From: Clostridia bacterium
GTDB lineage: Bacteria > Bacillota > Clostridia > Oscillospirales > CAG-272
NCBI GenBank assembly: GCA_017455185.1
Contig: JAFTBN010000035.1
Coordinates: 1-40,955, forward strand
Direction: 5' to 3'
DNA: 40,955 nucleotides
Made by a program: the position numbers and the translations under genes. Under the pieces are notes generated by a model. It worked only from the letters and a program-made list of their open reading frames with translations, ran no database searches and was not told the DNA's origin. This document shows, piece by piece, positions 33,546-40,955 of this stretch (positions are counted from its first letter, which is position 1; the number at the start of each line of letters is the position of its first letter).

Positions 33546-35957
33546 TCACCGTTTCTTCAGTTTGGCGTAAGCGGCCAGCAGCCGCTTGGTTCCGGCCTTG
33601 TCGAAGGCCACTTCCAAAAAATAATCCTTGCCGGTCCGGGTCACCGAAAGCACTTCCCCTTCTCCGAAGGTCGCGTGACGCACCCGGTCCCCGATGCGAA
33701 GCTCGGCGGGGTCGGTGCTCCCGCCCGCGGCGCGGGGTCTTGAGGAACCCGCCCAAGGGGTCCCGAACCCTGTTCCCGCTCCGGTGCTCCTGGCCGTGCC
33801 CGAACCGTAAAAACCGCGTCCCGCATAATTCGGCGGGGGATCCTTCCGGCGGACAGCCGAGGCAATCAGCTCCTGCGGGATCTCCCGGACGAAACGGGAG
33901 ATCTGCTCATAGGAGGTATGTCCGTAGAGCAGCCGCTCCCGGGCGTGCAGCAGATACAGCCGGTCCTTGGCACGGGTAATGGCCACATAGGCAAGCCGCC
34001 GCTCTTCCTCCAGGCCTTCGGGACCTTCGTCCACGGCTCTCGAGCTGGGGAACAGATTCTCCTCCATACCCGGCAGGAAGACCACCGGAAACTCCAGTCC
34101 CTTGGCGCTGTGGATGGTCATCAGGACCACCGCGTCGGCCGTGGCGTCGTACCGGTCGACCTCGGCCACCAGGGCCACCTCCTCCAAAAATCCGGCAAGC
34201 GTTGCGTCCTCGGCGTTTTCCTCGTATTCCACCACGTTGGATTTGAATTCTTCCAGGTTGTCAATCCGGTCCTGCTCGTCCGGGCCTCCCGCCTGGAGCA
34301 TTTCCAGATACCCCGTGCGGCTCAGGGTCTTGTTGACCGTATCCAGCACGGAATGTCCGGCCGCGTATTCGCCCAGTTCCTCAATCATGTCGGCAAAAGC
34401 CTGCAGAGGCTTCGCCACGCCGGCCAGGGCCACGTAACGCGAGGCGTTCTTCATGACCGTGAACAGCGTCAGGTCCTCCTCGACGGCAATCTGCCGAACC
34501 AGGGAGATGGCCTTTTCCCCGATTTTCCGTTTGGGTTCGTTGATGATGCGCATCATCCGCTCGGTGTCGTCGTGGTTCTGGATCAGCTGCAGATAGGCCA
34601 CGATGTCCCGGATTTCCTTGCGGTCCGCAAACCGGACGCCGCCCAGCAGGCGGTACGGAACCCCGGAACGGTTGAACGCCTTCTCCAGGCTGTTGGACTG
34701 GGCGTTGAGCCGGTACAGAACCGCAAAGTCGGAATACCGGTACTGCCCCGAACTGACGCCCGCGAGAATGACGTCGAGGATCATCGCGCCTTCCTCGTCC
34801 TGGGTCGCCGGCTCGAGCAGGGTTATTTTCTCCCCGTCTCCCCGCCGGGTCCAGAGGGTCTTTTCGTGCCGGCCCCGGTTGTGCCGGATGACTTCGTTGG
34901 CCGCCTGCAGGATGCAGGAGGTCGAACGGTAGTTCTCCTCGAGCCGGATGACCGTGGCGTCCCGGAACACCCGGTCGAAGGTCAGGATGTTTTCAATGGT
35001 CGCGCCGCGGAACCGGTAAATGCTCTGGTCGTCGTCGCCCACCACCATCAGGTTGTTGTACCCGCCCGAAAGCTGGACGGTCAGCACGAACTGCGCCTTG
35101 TTGGTGTCCTGGTACTCGTCCACGCACACATAGGAAAACCGGTTCTGATACTGCTGCAGGATGGCGGGCTCGTTCCCGAACAGCTTTACGGTTCGCAGGA
35201 TGATGTCGTCGAAATCCAGCGCGTTCGCTTCGGCCAGGATCCGCTCGTACTCCTTGAAGATGCGCGCAATCTGCCGGCTCTGGAAGTCGAAATGCGCCAC
35301 GTCCTTCGCGTACTCTTCCGCTCCCTTGAGCTGGTCCTTGGACCGGCTGATGACCGACTGGACCAGTTTGGACGGAATCACCTTCTCGTCCATGTCCAGA
35401 TTCCGGATGGCCCGGCTGATGGCTTTCTTGGAATCCTCCGCGTCGTAGATGGAGAAATTCGGCTTCAGCCCTGCCGCTTCGGTGTGCGTGCGGAGAATGC
35501 GCATGCAGATGGAATGGAAGGTCCCGGCCCAGACCTGGCCCGAGAGTTCCTCGTTCTTCAGATTCTGGGCCAGCCGTTCCTTCATTTCGCCGGCCGCCTT
35601 GTTGGTGAAGGTGATGGCCAGCACCCGCCAGGGGGCGCACGCGTCGGTTGTGAACGTGTCAAGGTAAGGCTCGATTTCCTCTCTCGGCCTGCCTGCCATT
35701 GCCTCGAGCCGTGCCACCCTTTCTTCGGTCAGCCCCTCCGGAATGAAATCCGAATAGTAGGCGTTGCCGAACCGGATGATGTAGGCAATCCGGTTGACCA
35801 GGACGGTCGTCTTTCCGCTTCCCGCACCGGCCAGGATCAGAAGGGGCCCCTTGACGGTGTAAACCGCCTGCCGCTGCTGGGGATTGAGGAAAGAATAGTA
35901 GGAATCAAATAATGTTCTTTTTACGGTTAAAAACCGCTGTGCCAAAGTCCGGTCCAT
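33546..35957 (-). CDS. pcrA: UvrD/PcrA-type superfamily 1 DNA helicase
   Basis: 803 residues, slightly longer than the family mean. Q-motif LNPQQRQAVYTVKGPLLILA, Walker A AGAGSGKTTVLVNRI, TFTNKAAGEMKERL, Walker B VDEYQDTN near residue 280, VGDDDQSIYRFRGA, LEENYRST, LMTIHSAKGLEFPVVFLPGM and VAITRAKDRLYLL are all present. The C-terminus ends in a short Tudor-like region (LRIGDRVRHATFGEGEVLSV), as in PcrA. The motor unwinds 3'-5' and acts in repair and replication. ATG at 35957 follows AGAGG. It lies 14 bp after a GH31 gene, an unusual setting. Confidence 0.94.
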   Translation of the reverse strand: MDRTLAQRFLTVKRTLFDSYYSFLNPQQRQAVYTVKGPLLILAGAGSGKTTVLVNRIAYIIRFGNAYYSDFIPEGLTEERVARLEAMAGRPREEIEPYLDTFTTDACAPWRVLAITFTNKAAGEMKERLAQNLKNEELSGQVWAGTFHSICMRILRTHTEAAGLKPNFSIYDAEDSKKAISRAIRNLDMDEKVIPSKLVQSVISRSKDQLKGAEEYAKDVAHFDFQSRQIARIFKEYERILAEANALDFDDIILRTVKLFGNEPAILQQYQNRFSYVCVDEYQDTNKAQFVLTVQLSGGYNNLMVVGDDDQSIYRFRGATIENILTFDRVFRDATVIRLEENYRSTSCILQAANEVIRHNRGRHEKTLWTRRGDGEKITLLEPATQDEEGAMILDVILAGVSSGQYRYSDFAVLYRLNAQSNSLEKAFNRSGVPYRLLGGVRFADRKEIRDIVAYLQLIQNHDDTERMMRIINEPKRKIGEKAISLVRQIAVEEDLTLFTVMKNASRYVALAGVAKPLQAFADMIEELGEYAAGHSVLDTVNKTLSRTGYLEMLQAGGPDEQDRIDNLEEFKSNVVEYEENAEDATLAGFLEEVALVAEVDRYDATADAVVLMTIHSAKGLEFPVVFLPGMEENLFPSSRAVDEGPEGLEEERRLAYVAITRAKDRLYLLHARERLLYGHTSYEQISRFVREIPQELIASAVRRKDPPPNYAGRGFYGSGTARSTGAGTGFGTPWAGSSRPRAAGGSTDPAELRIGDRVRHATFGEGEVLSVTRTGKDYFLEVAFDKAGTKRLLAAYAKLKKR

Positions 35958-35971
35958 ACGTCCTCTCTGCC

Positions 35972-37708
35972 TTACCTCTCTGCTCTGCGGAAGACCGGAT
36001 AGTCCTCCAGATCCCGGCAGGTGTATTCAATCCAGCCGCAGCCCTCTACCGGCCGGCCGTCGAATGTCTCCCACCGGCCCCGGGGCAGATAGACGCGCCG
36101 CGACATCTCCCCGGCGCGCACCGGCGCCACCAGCATCCTCTCGCAGAAGAAATATTCGTTGTCAATGTTATAGGTCTCGGGATCGTCCGTACAGTCGCAC
36201 ACCAGGGCGCGCACGGGCGGTTTGCCCGTCGTGCGGTAGAGGTCGAAAGCCTCCTTGAGTTCATCATGCAGTCCGACCCGGATTTTCAGCAGATTCCGCA
36301 CCTCGTCCTCGCAGTCCAGATCCAGCCAGGGCGCCTTTTCGCAATACCAGGCGTTGATCAGGCAGTGGGCCGAAAAGACCGCGTTCTGCAGCCGGCGGAT
36401 CAGTTCCTCCGCCCCGCCCCGGCGGGCGTCCCGCAGCTCGGGCGTCCAGAGCAGGCCCGAAAAGCCCGAGTTGACGCAGGCCCGGATGAACACGTCCTGG
36501 GCGTACAGGTCGCTGTACAGGACGAACGGATAGGACGTGCACAGCGCATGGGCGTTGCGCACCTCGCTGAAGGTCGGCCGGTTCTGCAGCACTTCCTCCT
36601 TCATGGTCCGCATGTAGAGCGTCCCGAGCAGGTTGTGCGCCACGTCTCCCGACATACCCGACGGGAACCTCGTCCCGTTGGGGAAACTCCAGTCGCGGGC
36701 GTAATCCGAGCCGTCGCATTCGTCCAGCTTGAATCCGTCCACCACGTCGTTGACGACGTTTTCCCTTTGAAATGATCCGAAGATCCTGCGCACGTTTTCA
36801 TCCGCAAAGTCGGGAATAAGTCCGTTCCAGACCCGGTAGGAACCGCAGCCCGCCTTCCGGATATCGGAAAAGATCGGGCTGTCTGGATGCACGAAACAAT
36901 GCTCCCAGAGATTCAGGTGCAGTTTCTTCTCGCGGCACAGGGCAAACAGCTCCTCCCGCTCCTTCTCCCCGAACCGTTCCCGGTCCCAGACGTAGGTGCA
37001 GGAATAGGCGTGGGAATGCCAGCCGGGTTCCAGCCCGATAACCGAAACAGGAAGATCATGATCGGAAAGATACCGGATCATCCGGCAGACCTCGGAGGCG
37101 GTGTGCTTGGAATTGCAGCGGTAATAGGTCCCGTAGGCGTATTCGGGCAGCTCGGGGCCGCCTCCGCCCATCCGGTTGTACTGACAGACCACGTCGAGAA
37201 TGCTCGCACCCTCCATGACGTACACGTCCACACCGTGCGCGCCCGGAATCCAGACCGAAATCACCCTCTCGCCGTCGGTTCTTGCGGCATAGAGTTCCTC
37301 GGTGGACTGCCCGATGGTGCCGTCCCCCGCGCCCCCGGCGGCACAGTCCGCCTTCTGGACGCCGAAGGAAAACTCGGCATAGCGCGCGGTATCCACAAAA
37401 ATTCCGTAGCAGAGCGTGGACACGAAAAACGGAACCGGCGCGTGGGAATCCCCGGTCGCCGCGACCGGGTCCGAATTGGCCCGGAGCATCACCTTGCGGC
37501 CCTTATGGTTGAACGAATGCATCTGAAGTCCTCCCCCGTAAAAGTTCTCCTCGGGGGAATAGGGGAATTCGAGAAGACACCCTTCGGCGTAATCCCGGAA
37601 CACAATCCCGTCCGTGGGATACCGGACCTCTGTTTCCTCGTATCCGAAAGCCGGGCAATAGGCACTCGGCACATGTTTTTCTGGCGTTCCGAAACGAATT
37701 CTCTTCAC
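35972..37708 (-). CDS. Glycoside hydrolase family 31 protein
   Basis: 578 residues from GTG at 37708, supported by AAAGGAGG 8 nt upstream; an ATG 30 nt earlier lacks a site. ENFYGGGLQMHSFNHKGRKV and HAPVPFFVSTLCYGIFVDTA are N-terminal GH31 features. The nucleophile Asp lies in DGFKLDECDGSD near residue 327, and the acid/base region is SGFSGLLWTPELRDA near residue 421. The C-terminal domain has FFCERMLVAPV, DGRPVEG. Retaining alpha-glucosidase, alpha-xylosidase or related activity is expected; the substrate is not readable. No signal peptide, so cytoplasmic. Promoter at 37769-37797. It heads the pcrA unit. Confidence 0.88.
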   Translation of the reverse strand: MKRIRFGTPEKHVPSAYCPAFGYEETEVRYPTDGIVFRDYAEGCLLEFPYSPEENFYGGGLQMHSFNHKGRKVMLRANSDPVAATGDSHAPVPFFVSTLCYGIFVDTARYAEFSFGVQKADCAAGGAGDGTIGQSTEELYAARTDGERVISVWIPGAHGVDVYVMEGASILDVVCQYNRMGGGGPELPEYAYGTYYRCNSKHTASEVCRMIRYLSDHDLPVSVIGLEPGWHSHAYSCTYVWDRERFGEKEREELFALCREKKLHLNLWEHCFVHPDSPIFSDIRKAGCGSYRVWNGLIPDFADENVRRIFGSFQRENVVNDVVDGFKLDECDGSDYARDWSFPNGTRFPSGMSGDVAHNLLGTLYMRTMKEEVLQNRPTFSEVRNAHALCTSYPFVLYSDLYAQDVFIRACVNSGFSGLLWTPELRDARRGGAEELIRRLQNAVFSAHCLINAWYCEKAPWLDLDCEDEVRNLLKIRVGLHDELKEAFDLYRTTGKPPVRALVCDCTDDPETYNIDNEYFFCERMLVAPVRAGEMSRRVYLPRGRWETFDGRPVEGCGWIEYTCRDLEDYPVFRRAER

Positions 37709-37762
37709 GACGCAAGCCTCCTTTGTCCGTTTGCACACACGCGCGCGGACTCTATTTCAATT

Positions 37763-37813
37763 AACTGTATTCTACCATAAACCTGTCTCTCTGTCCACCC
37801 CGAAACCCACTTT
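37763..37813. repeat. 51-bp direct repeat, copy 1
   Basis: 48 of 51 positions match 40108-40158 in the same orientation. It contains the TGGACA/TAGAAT promoter of the GH31 gene on the minus strand. Confidence 0.88.
37769..37797 (-). promoter_or_regulatory. Promoter of the GH31-pcrA unit, within the 51-bp repeat
   Basis: TGGACA (37797-37792), 17 bp and TAGAAT (37774-37769) on the minus strand. Confidence 0.6.
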
Positions 37814-37923
37814 GTTGGTATCAAGATACTGTTTGTAAAAAGCTTTTATCTCCAAGGTGTAGCTCCGGATCATTCGTTTGAATTTAAAGCATATCCGGCT
37901 GAGTCAATCAAGGACCGAGTCGT

Positions 37924-37944
37924 ATTTTTTGCTGCGCAAAAAAT
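37924..37944. repeat. Perfect hairpin with CTGCG loop
   Basis: ATTTTTTG (37924-37931), CTGCG, CAAAAAAT (37937-37944). The same loop sequence as the hairpin at 26590. Confidence 0.7.
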
Positions 37945-38011
37945 CTCCACTCTGAGTTTCGCTCTCTTTGACAGACTCCTCCGGGTATGTTTAAGGCAAT
38001 TAGGGGAAACT

Positions 38012-38224
38012 TCAATGTGATAAATCTTTGAACGGCTGAAACCTCATTATGCCCGGATGAAATGATGCTCTCAGCCAGCTTCCGTCTGAGGTATTGTGTT
38101 CCTCCTTTGTCGATTTTACAGACTCTGCACCGGCTGCCTGTTTTATCTCCGGTTCCTGTGTGCTTGGATAAAACATATCTGAGATCCGGGTCCCGTTTTT
38201 GGTGAATGCCCGAAGTTGAACCAT
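38012..38224 (-). CDS. Possible small protein or gene remnant
   Basis: 70 codons with AAGGGGG 9 nt before the ATG. The middle is polar and low-complexity (EIKQAAGAESVKSTKEEHN). In another frame the same DNA reads YLRRKLAESIISSGHNEV, so a frameshifted remnant is also possible. No family recognised. The remaining 37814-38599 stretch holds only repeats and hairpins. Confidence 0.25.
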   Translation of the reverse strand: MVQLRAFTKNGTRISDMFYPSTQEPEIKQAAGAESVKSTKEEHNTSDGSWLRASFHPGIMRFQPFKDLSH

Positions 38225-38329
38225 GATTTCTGCCCCCTTGACTCTGTTTCCCGCTCCCGCAGATTCTCTTGATTGATAAAAAATGCCTCAGGCAATTTTA
38301 CACCACTTTTAGGACTTGACTGATGATAT

Positions 38330-38418
38330 GTCAAGATAGATATCAAGTTATATTCGTCAAATGTCAAGATAGATGTCAAGTTATATTCGTCAAATGTCAA
38401 GTTATATGTCGAGTTATA
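38330..38418. repeat. 33-bp iteron-like tandem repeats (2.7 copies)
   Basis: Two full 33-bp units (38330-38362, 38363-38395; one mismatch) and a partial third to 38418. Each unit contains GTCAAG twice or a variant. The DNA is AT-rich. No spacers or CRISPR features. The ATPase start follows ~240 bp to the right. Confidence 0.85.
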
Positions 38419-38599
38419 AAGAATAAAAGTCATCATATAAAAATCAATAAACACTGTTTTGTAAAACAATACGATCGGACGTAAAACATGGCATCGGTAT
38501 AAAATCGGTATAAAACATCTACTTTACTTGACTGCTACAACACATCAAGAAAAGTGCTGTAATTCGGCGAAAAAATCATGGAAAAGTGTAAATTTTATC

Positions 38600-38628
38600 T
38601 TGGTTTCTCCGCGGATTTGTGTTATAAT
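38600..38628 (+). promoter_or_regulatory. Promoter of the AAA_14/DUF4143 gene
   Basis: TTGGTT (38600-38605), 17-bp spacer, TATAAT (38623-38628), then GGGAGG and the ATG at 38660. Confidence 0.65.
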
Positions 38629-38659
38629 CATACCATCGAGAATGATGGGAGGATGAAAA

Positions 38660-40024
38660 ATGCTCCAACGTAAAATCACAAAACAAATGGAAGAGTTCTA
38701 CAAGGACAACCCGAAAAAGGCACTGATGATCATCGGCGCCCGTCAGGTCGGCAAGTCCTATATAATCGAACAGTTCGCAAAAACGCACTTCAAAAACGTG
38801 ATTAAAATGGATTTTATCGAGAATCCGGATTACATTCCGCTTTTTGAGAACGCGCAGGGTGCGGACGAGATTTTGCTGCGCCTTTCCGCACTTTTCGGTG
38901 ATCGTATGATACCGGGTAAAACGATGATCTTCTTCGACGAGGTGCAGGAATGCAAGGAGCTGATCACGCAAATTAAATACCTCGTGCAGAACGGCAAGTA
39001 TTCCTATATCCTCAGTGGGTCTCTGCTCGGTACGGTTTTCAAGGATATCATCTCCGCCCCTGTGGGATATATGGACATCATCACAATGTACCCGCTCGAT
39101 TTCGAGGAATTTGCCTGGGCGAACAACGTCGGCGCAAAGGTCATCGACGCGCTCCGGAGCTCGTTTGAGCAGAAAAAGCCCGTGGACGCGTTTATTCACG
39201 AGCGCATGACGGCGCTGTTTGAGCTTTACCTCATCGTCGGCGGTATGCCGGAAGCGGTCTCCACCTATCTGGAAACGAAAAATCTTCGCAAAGTTACCGA
39301 TGCGCAAAGCGCGATCATCCGTCTTTACAAACGCGATATTTCAAAATACGACGAGAAAAACCGTCTCTACCTCAACGAAATCTTCGATCTGATCCCCAGC
39401 GAGCTGAATGCGAAAAATAAGCGCTTCATCCTGAAAAATATGGGCGAAAAAGCGCGCTTCGACAAGTATTACGACAGCTTTCTATGGCTGAAAAACGCCG
39501 GCGTCGCGCTCCCGGCGAACGTCGTGGATGAGCCGAGAGTACCGCTGCTGCTCTCCAAGTCGCAGAATCTTTTCAAGCTGTTCTCAAACGACGTCGGCCT
39601 GCTCGCCGCGCAGTACGGGAACGAGATCCAGCTCAAGATCCTGCAGCACGAAACGACGATCAACTTCGGCTCCATTTACGAAAACGTCGCCGCCGAGGAA
39701 CTGACCGCGCACGGATATACGCTCTATTACTACAACAGCAAAAAGTTCGGCGAGCTTGATTTCGTGATCGAAGAGGACGGCAGGATCCTGCCGATCGAGA
39801 TCAAATCCGGCAAGGACTACTACCGCCACAACGCGATGGATAACGTGCTGAACGTTACGGACTACGGCATAGAAGAGGGCTACGTCTTCTGCAATGGCAA
39901 CGTCGAAACAGACGGCAAGGTCACCTACTTCCCGATCTATATGCTGATGTTCCTGCAAAAGCAGGAGCTGCCGAAAGAGATCTTGTTCAACACCGATTTT
40001 TCGGACCTGAACGACCAAATATAA
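38660..40024 (+). CDS. AAA_14 / DUF4143 ATP-binding protein
   Basis: 454 residues, start at 38660 after GGGAGG. Walker A IIGARQVGKSYIIEQF near residue 25; Walker B TMIFFDEVQECKELI near residue 95; sensor SYILSGSLLG. YPLDFEEFAWA and LIVGGMPEAVSTYLE are signatures of the AAA_14 half. The C-terminal DUF4143 domain (NFGSIYENVAAEELTAHGY) ends in a PD-(D/E)xK-like block: GELDFVIEEDGRILPIEIKS. These STAND-like ATPases are frequent, poorly defined and often in variable loci. It is a single-gene unit between 51-bp repeats. Codon use is less AT-rich than its flanks. Confidence 0.92.
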   Translation: MLQRKITKQMEEFYKDNPKKALMIIGARQVGKSYIIEQFAKTHFKNVIKMDFIENPDYIPLFENAQGADEILLRLSALFGDRMIPGKTMIFFDEVQECKELITQIKYLVQNGKYSYILSGSLLGTVFKDIISAPVGYMDIITMYPLDFEEFAWANNVGAKVIDALRSSFEQKKPVDAFIHERMTALFELYLIVGGMPEAVSTYLETKNLRKVTDAQSAIIRLYKRDISKYDEKNRLYLNEIFDLIPSELNAKNKRFILKNMGEKARFDKYYDSFLWLKNAGVALPANVVDEPRVPLLLSKSQNLFKLFSNDVGLLAAQYGNEIQLKILQHETTINFGSIYENVAAEELTAHGYTLYYYNSKKFGELDFVIEEDGRILPIEIKSGKDYYRHNAMDNVLNVTDYGIEEGYVFCNGNVETDGKVTYFPIYMLMFLQKQELPKEILFNTDFSDLNDQI

Positions 40025-40037
40025 ACGACCAAAAAAG

Positions 40038-40073
40038 TCCCGGAAACCTCCAAAATAAGGCTCCCGGGATTTC
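40038..40073 (+). terminator. Weak terminator of the AAA_14 gene
   Basis: TCCCGG (40038-40043) pairs with CCGGGA (40064-40069), followed by TTTCG. The stem is only 6 bp. Confidence 0.4.
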
Positions 40074-40107
40074 GTCATTTTGACATCTGTAAAAGATGGG
40101 AATCATG

Positions 40108-40158
40108 AACTGTATTCTACCATCAACCTGTCTCTCTGTCCACTCCGAAACCGACTTT
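40108..40158. repeat. 51-bp direct repeat, copy 2
   Basis: Same orientation as 37763-37813, three mismatches. It carries the same TGGACA/TAGAAT pair on the minus strand but points into the 3' end of the ATPase gene. Confidence 0.88.
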
Positions 40159-40178
40159 TGCGCCCGTTTTTTCTTCTC

Positions 40179-40214
40179 TTCCCATACTAAATTCCGCCGA
40201 TTTCCCATACTAAA
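40179..40214. repeat. Paired 13-mer at 23-bp spacing
   Basis: TTCCCATACTAAA at 40179-40191 and again at 40202-40214. The flanking 40159-40302 stretch has no gene. Confidence 0.8.
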
Positions 40215-40302
40215 CGCAAGGGGTTTCCAACTGTGGAATTTACTTTGGGAATTTACGAAAATATTTTTCAGTAGACACTAATTACATCTACTAAAACTTT
40301 CA

Positions 40303-40955
40303 TTATTTTAATACATCCCAATAACCAGTTTTATTAGATCCAACTCTTTTAATTCTATTTAATTCTTTTAATTCCTTTATTAATTCGTTTATTCTACTTA
40401 TACCAAGCCCAGTCACATCACAAAGTTCTTGTGTTTTAATAGATGGTTTTATGTTTATTGCTTTCAATACTTTTATTTGCGATGAATTTAGTTCTGAGTA
40501 ACTTGTTTCACCATGGACTAATAAAAATGGAAATTTCAAAGTTACATTTATATAATTATCATTTAGAGTAAATGCTTCTTTACCATAATGTTTTATAATT
40601 TCTGGTACACCATGGCCTGTTTGTTCAACTAAGCCTAATTGACCCATTATTTTTTGAAGGCCACGATTAATAGGATGACTTATACCACTATAAAAATCTT
40701 CTTCTGAATAATCAATTGGAAGGCCTCCAGTAGAAATTACTTCAATCCTATCATCAAAAATGTATATAGCAGGAGAAATCAACTTATCCCATCTTGTATG
40801 AAGACATGCATTTAACCATGCCTCCCTTAATGACGATTCATCAAAAAGTTTGATTTCTTTACGCACTATCTGTGACATGTCAACTTTAGTTTCATTATAT
40901 GATAATGTATATTCCAAAGCATTTTGAAAAGCAAGCAACAAACACTTATATCCAA
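40303..40955 (-). CDS. AlbA_2-type ATP-binding regulator, C-terminal part (partial)
   Basis: The frame is open to the window edge; about 217 residues are visible. REAWLNACLHTRW and IYIFDDRIEVISTGGLP, then GLVEQTGHGVPEI, match the HATPase_c_4 region that follows the Schlafen AlbA_2 domain in putative DNA-binding regulators. Residues near the end (TQELCDVTGLGISRINELIK) form a winged helix-turn-helix. The N-terminal AlbA_2 domain is outside the window. AT-rich codon use suggests accessory DNA. No terminator is evident after its stop at 40303. Confidence 0.8.
   Translation of the reverse strand, partial: GYKCLLLAFQNALEYTLSYNETKVDMSQIVRKEIKLFDESSLREAWLNACLHTRWDKLISPAIYIFDDRIEVISTGGLPIDYSEEDFYSGISHPINRGLQKIMGQLGLVEQTGHGVPEIIKHYGKEAFTLNDNYINVTLKFPFLLVHGETSYSELNSSQIKVLKAINIKPSIKTQELCDVTGLGISRINELIKELKELNRIKRVGSNKTGYWDVLK

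Noticed and set aside
33918..35912. Plus-strand open frame of 664 codons opposite pcrA
   Set aside because: Mirror of PcrA codons with no recognisable motif.
38330..38418. Repeats considered as a CRISPR array
   Set aside because: Units are directly adjacent with no unique spacers and no cas genes are present.
38143..38469. Minus-strand frame of 108 codons through the 33-bp repeats
   Set aside because: No ribosome site; the repeat period is a multiple of 3, so the frame stays open by chance.

Overview
The window looks like chromosomal DNA of an anaerobic, low-to-medium GC Bacillota, most likely class Clostridia. The reasons are AGGAGG-type ribosome binding sites, consensus sigma-A promoters with 17-bp spacers, a tetrahydrofolate riboswitch driving an ECF folate transporter gene, clostridial conjugative-element families (DUF3852, DUF7768/DUF4406-like, TraG, VirB4) and many short AT-rich accessory islands. 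Genus cannot be read from the sequence. No rRNA, tRNA or CRISPR array was seen.

Layout. (1) 1-10.7 kb is accessory DNA. A DUF2075 nuclease/helicase gene is cut at its 3' end by the tail of a plus-strand gene that looks like a transposase. Then come a Sel1-repeat protein, a WYL regulator, a small unknown protein, a coiled-coil protein of unknown function, a three-zinc-ribbon membrane protein and a two-gene unit with a phage-type single-strand annealing protein. (2) 11.0-19.0 kb is a very GC-rich, tightly overlapping minus-strand operon. It is the type IV secretion part of an integrative conjugative element (VirD4, VirB4, DUF3852, VirB6-like and unknown partners). No relaxase or integrase is present, and its first gene is cut exactly at an InlB B-repeat, so it reads as an ICE remnant. 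(3) 19.3-26.3 kb is core metabolism: a PlsC-type acyltransferase, a fused aroE-aroK gene with aroQ (shikimate pathway), an HPr-like protein without the phosphocarrier histidine, and the operon promoter - THF riboswitch - folT - folC - nadE - thpR. (4) 26.4-28.7 kb is a second accessory island of short genes separated by repeated hairpins. It includes an SseB-like protein and a truncated ORF6N gene that still has its palindromic operator. (5) 28.8-37.8 kb holds a UroD/MtaA-family methyltransferase and the co-directional set GH31 glycosidase - PcrA helicase - large secreted, membrane-anchored glycosidase-like protein. (6) 37.8-40.2 kb is an AAA_14/DUF4143 ATPase gene preceded by 33-bp iteron-like repeats. 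The unit is bracketed by 51-bp direct repeats that contain a promoter. (7) The right edge holds the 3' part of an AlbA_2-type ATP-binding regulator.

How the genes work together. The fol operon couples folate uptake and glutamylation to a folate-sensing leader. aroE-aroK and aroQ are translationally coupled and supply three shikimate-pathway activities. The conjugation operon is chained by 4-bp stop/start overlaps and would build a translocation channel but could not process DNA on its own. Large antisense open frames in the GC-rich parts are coding shadows and were left out.
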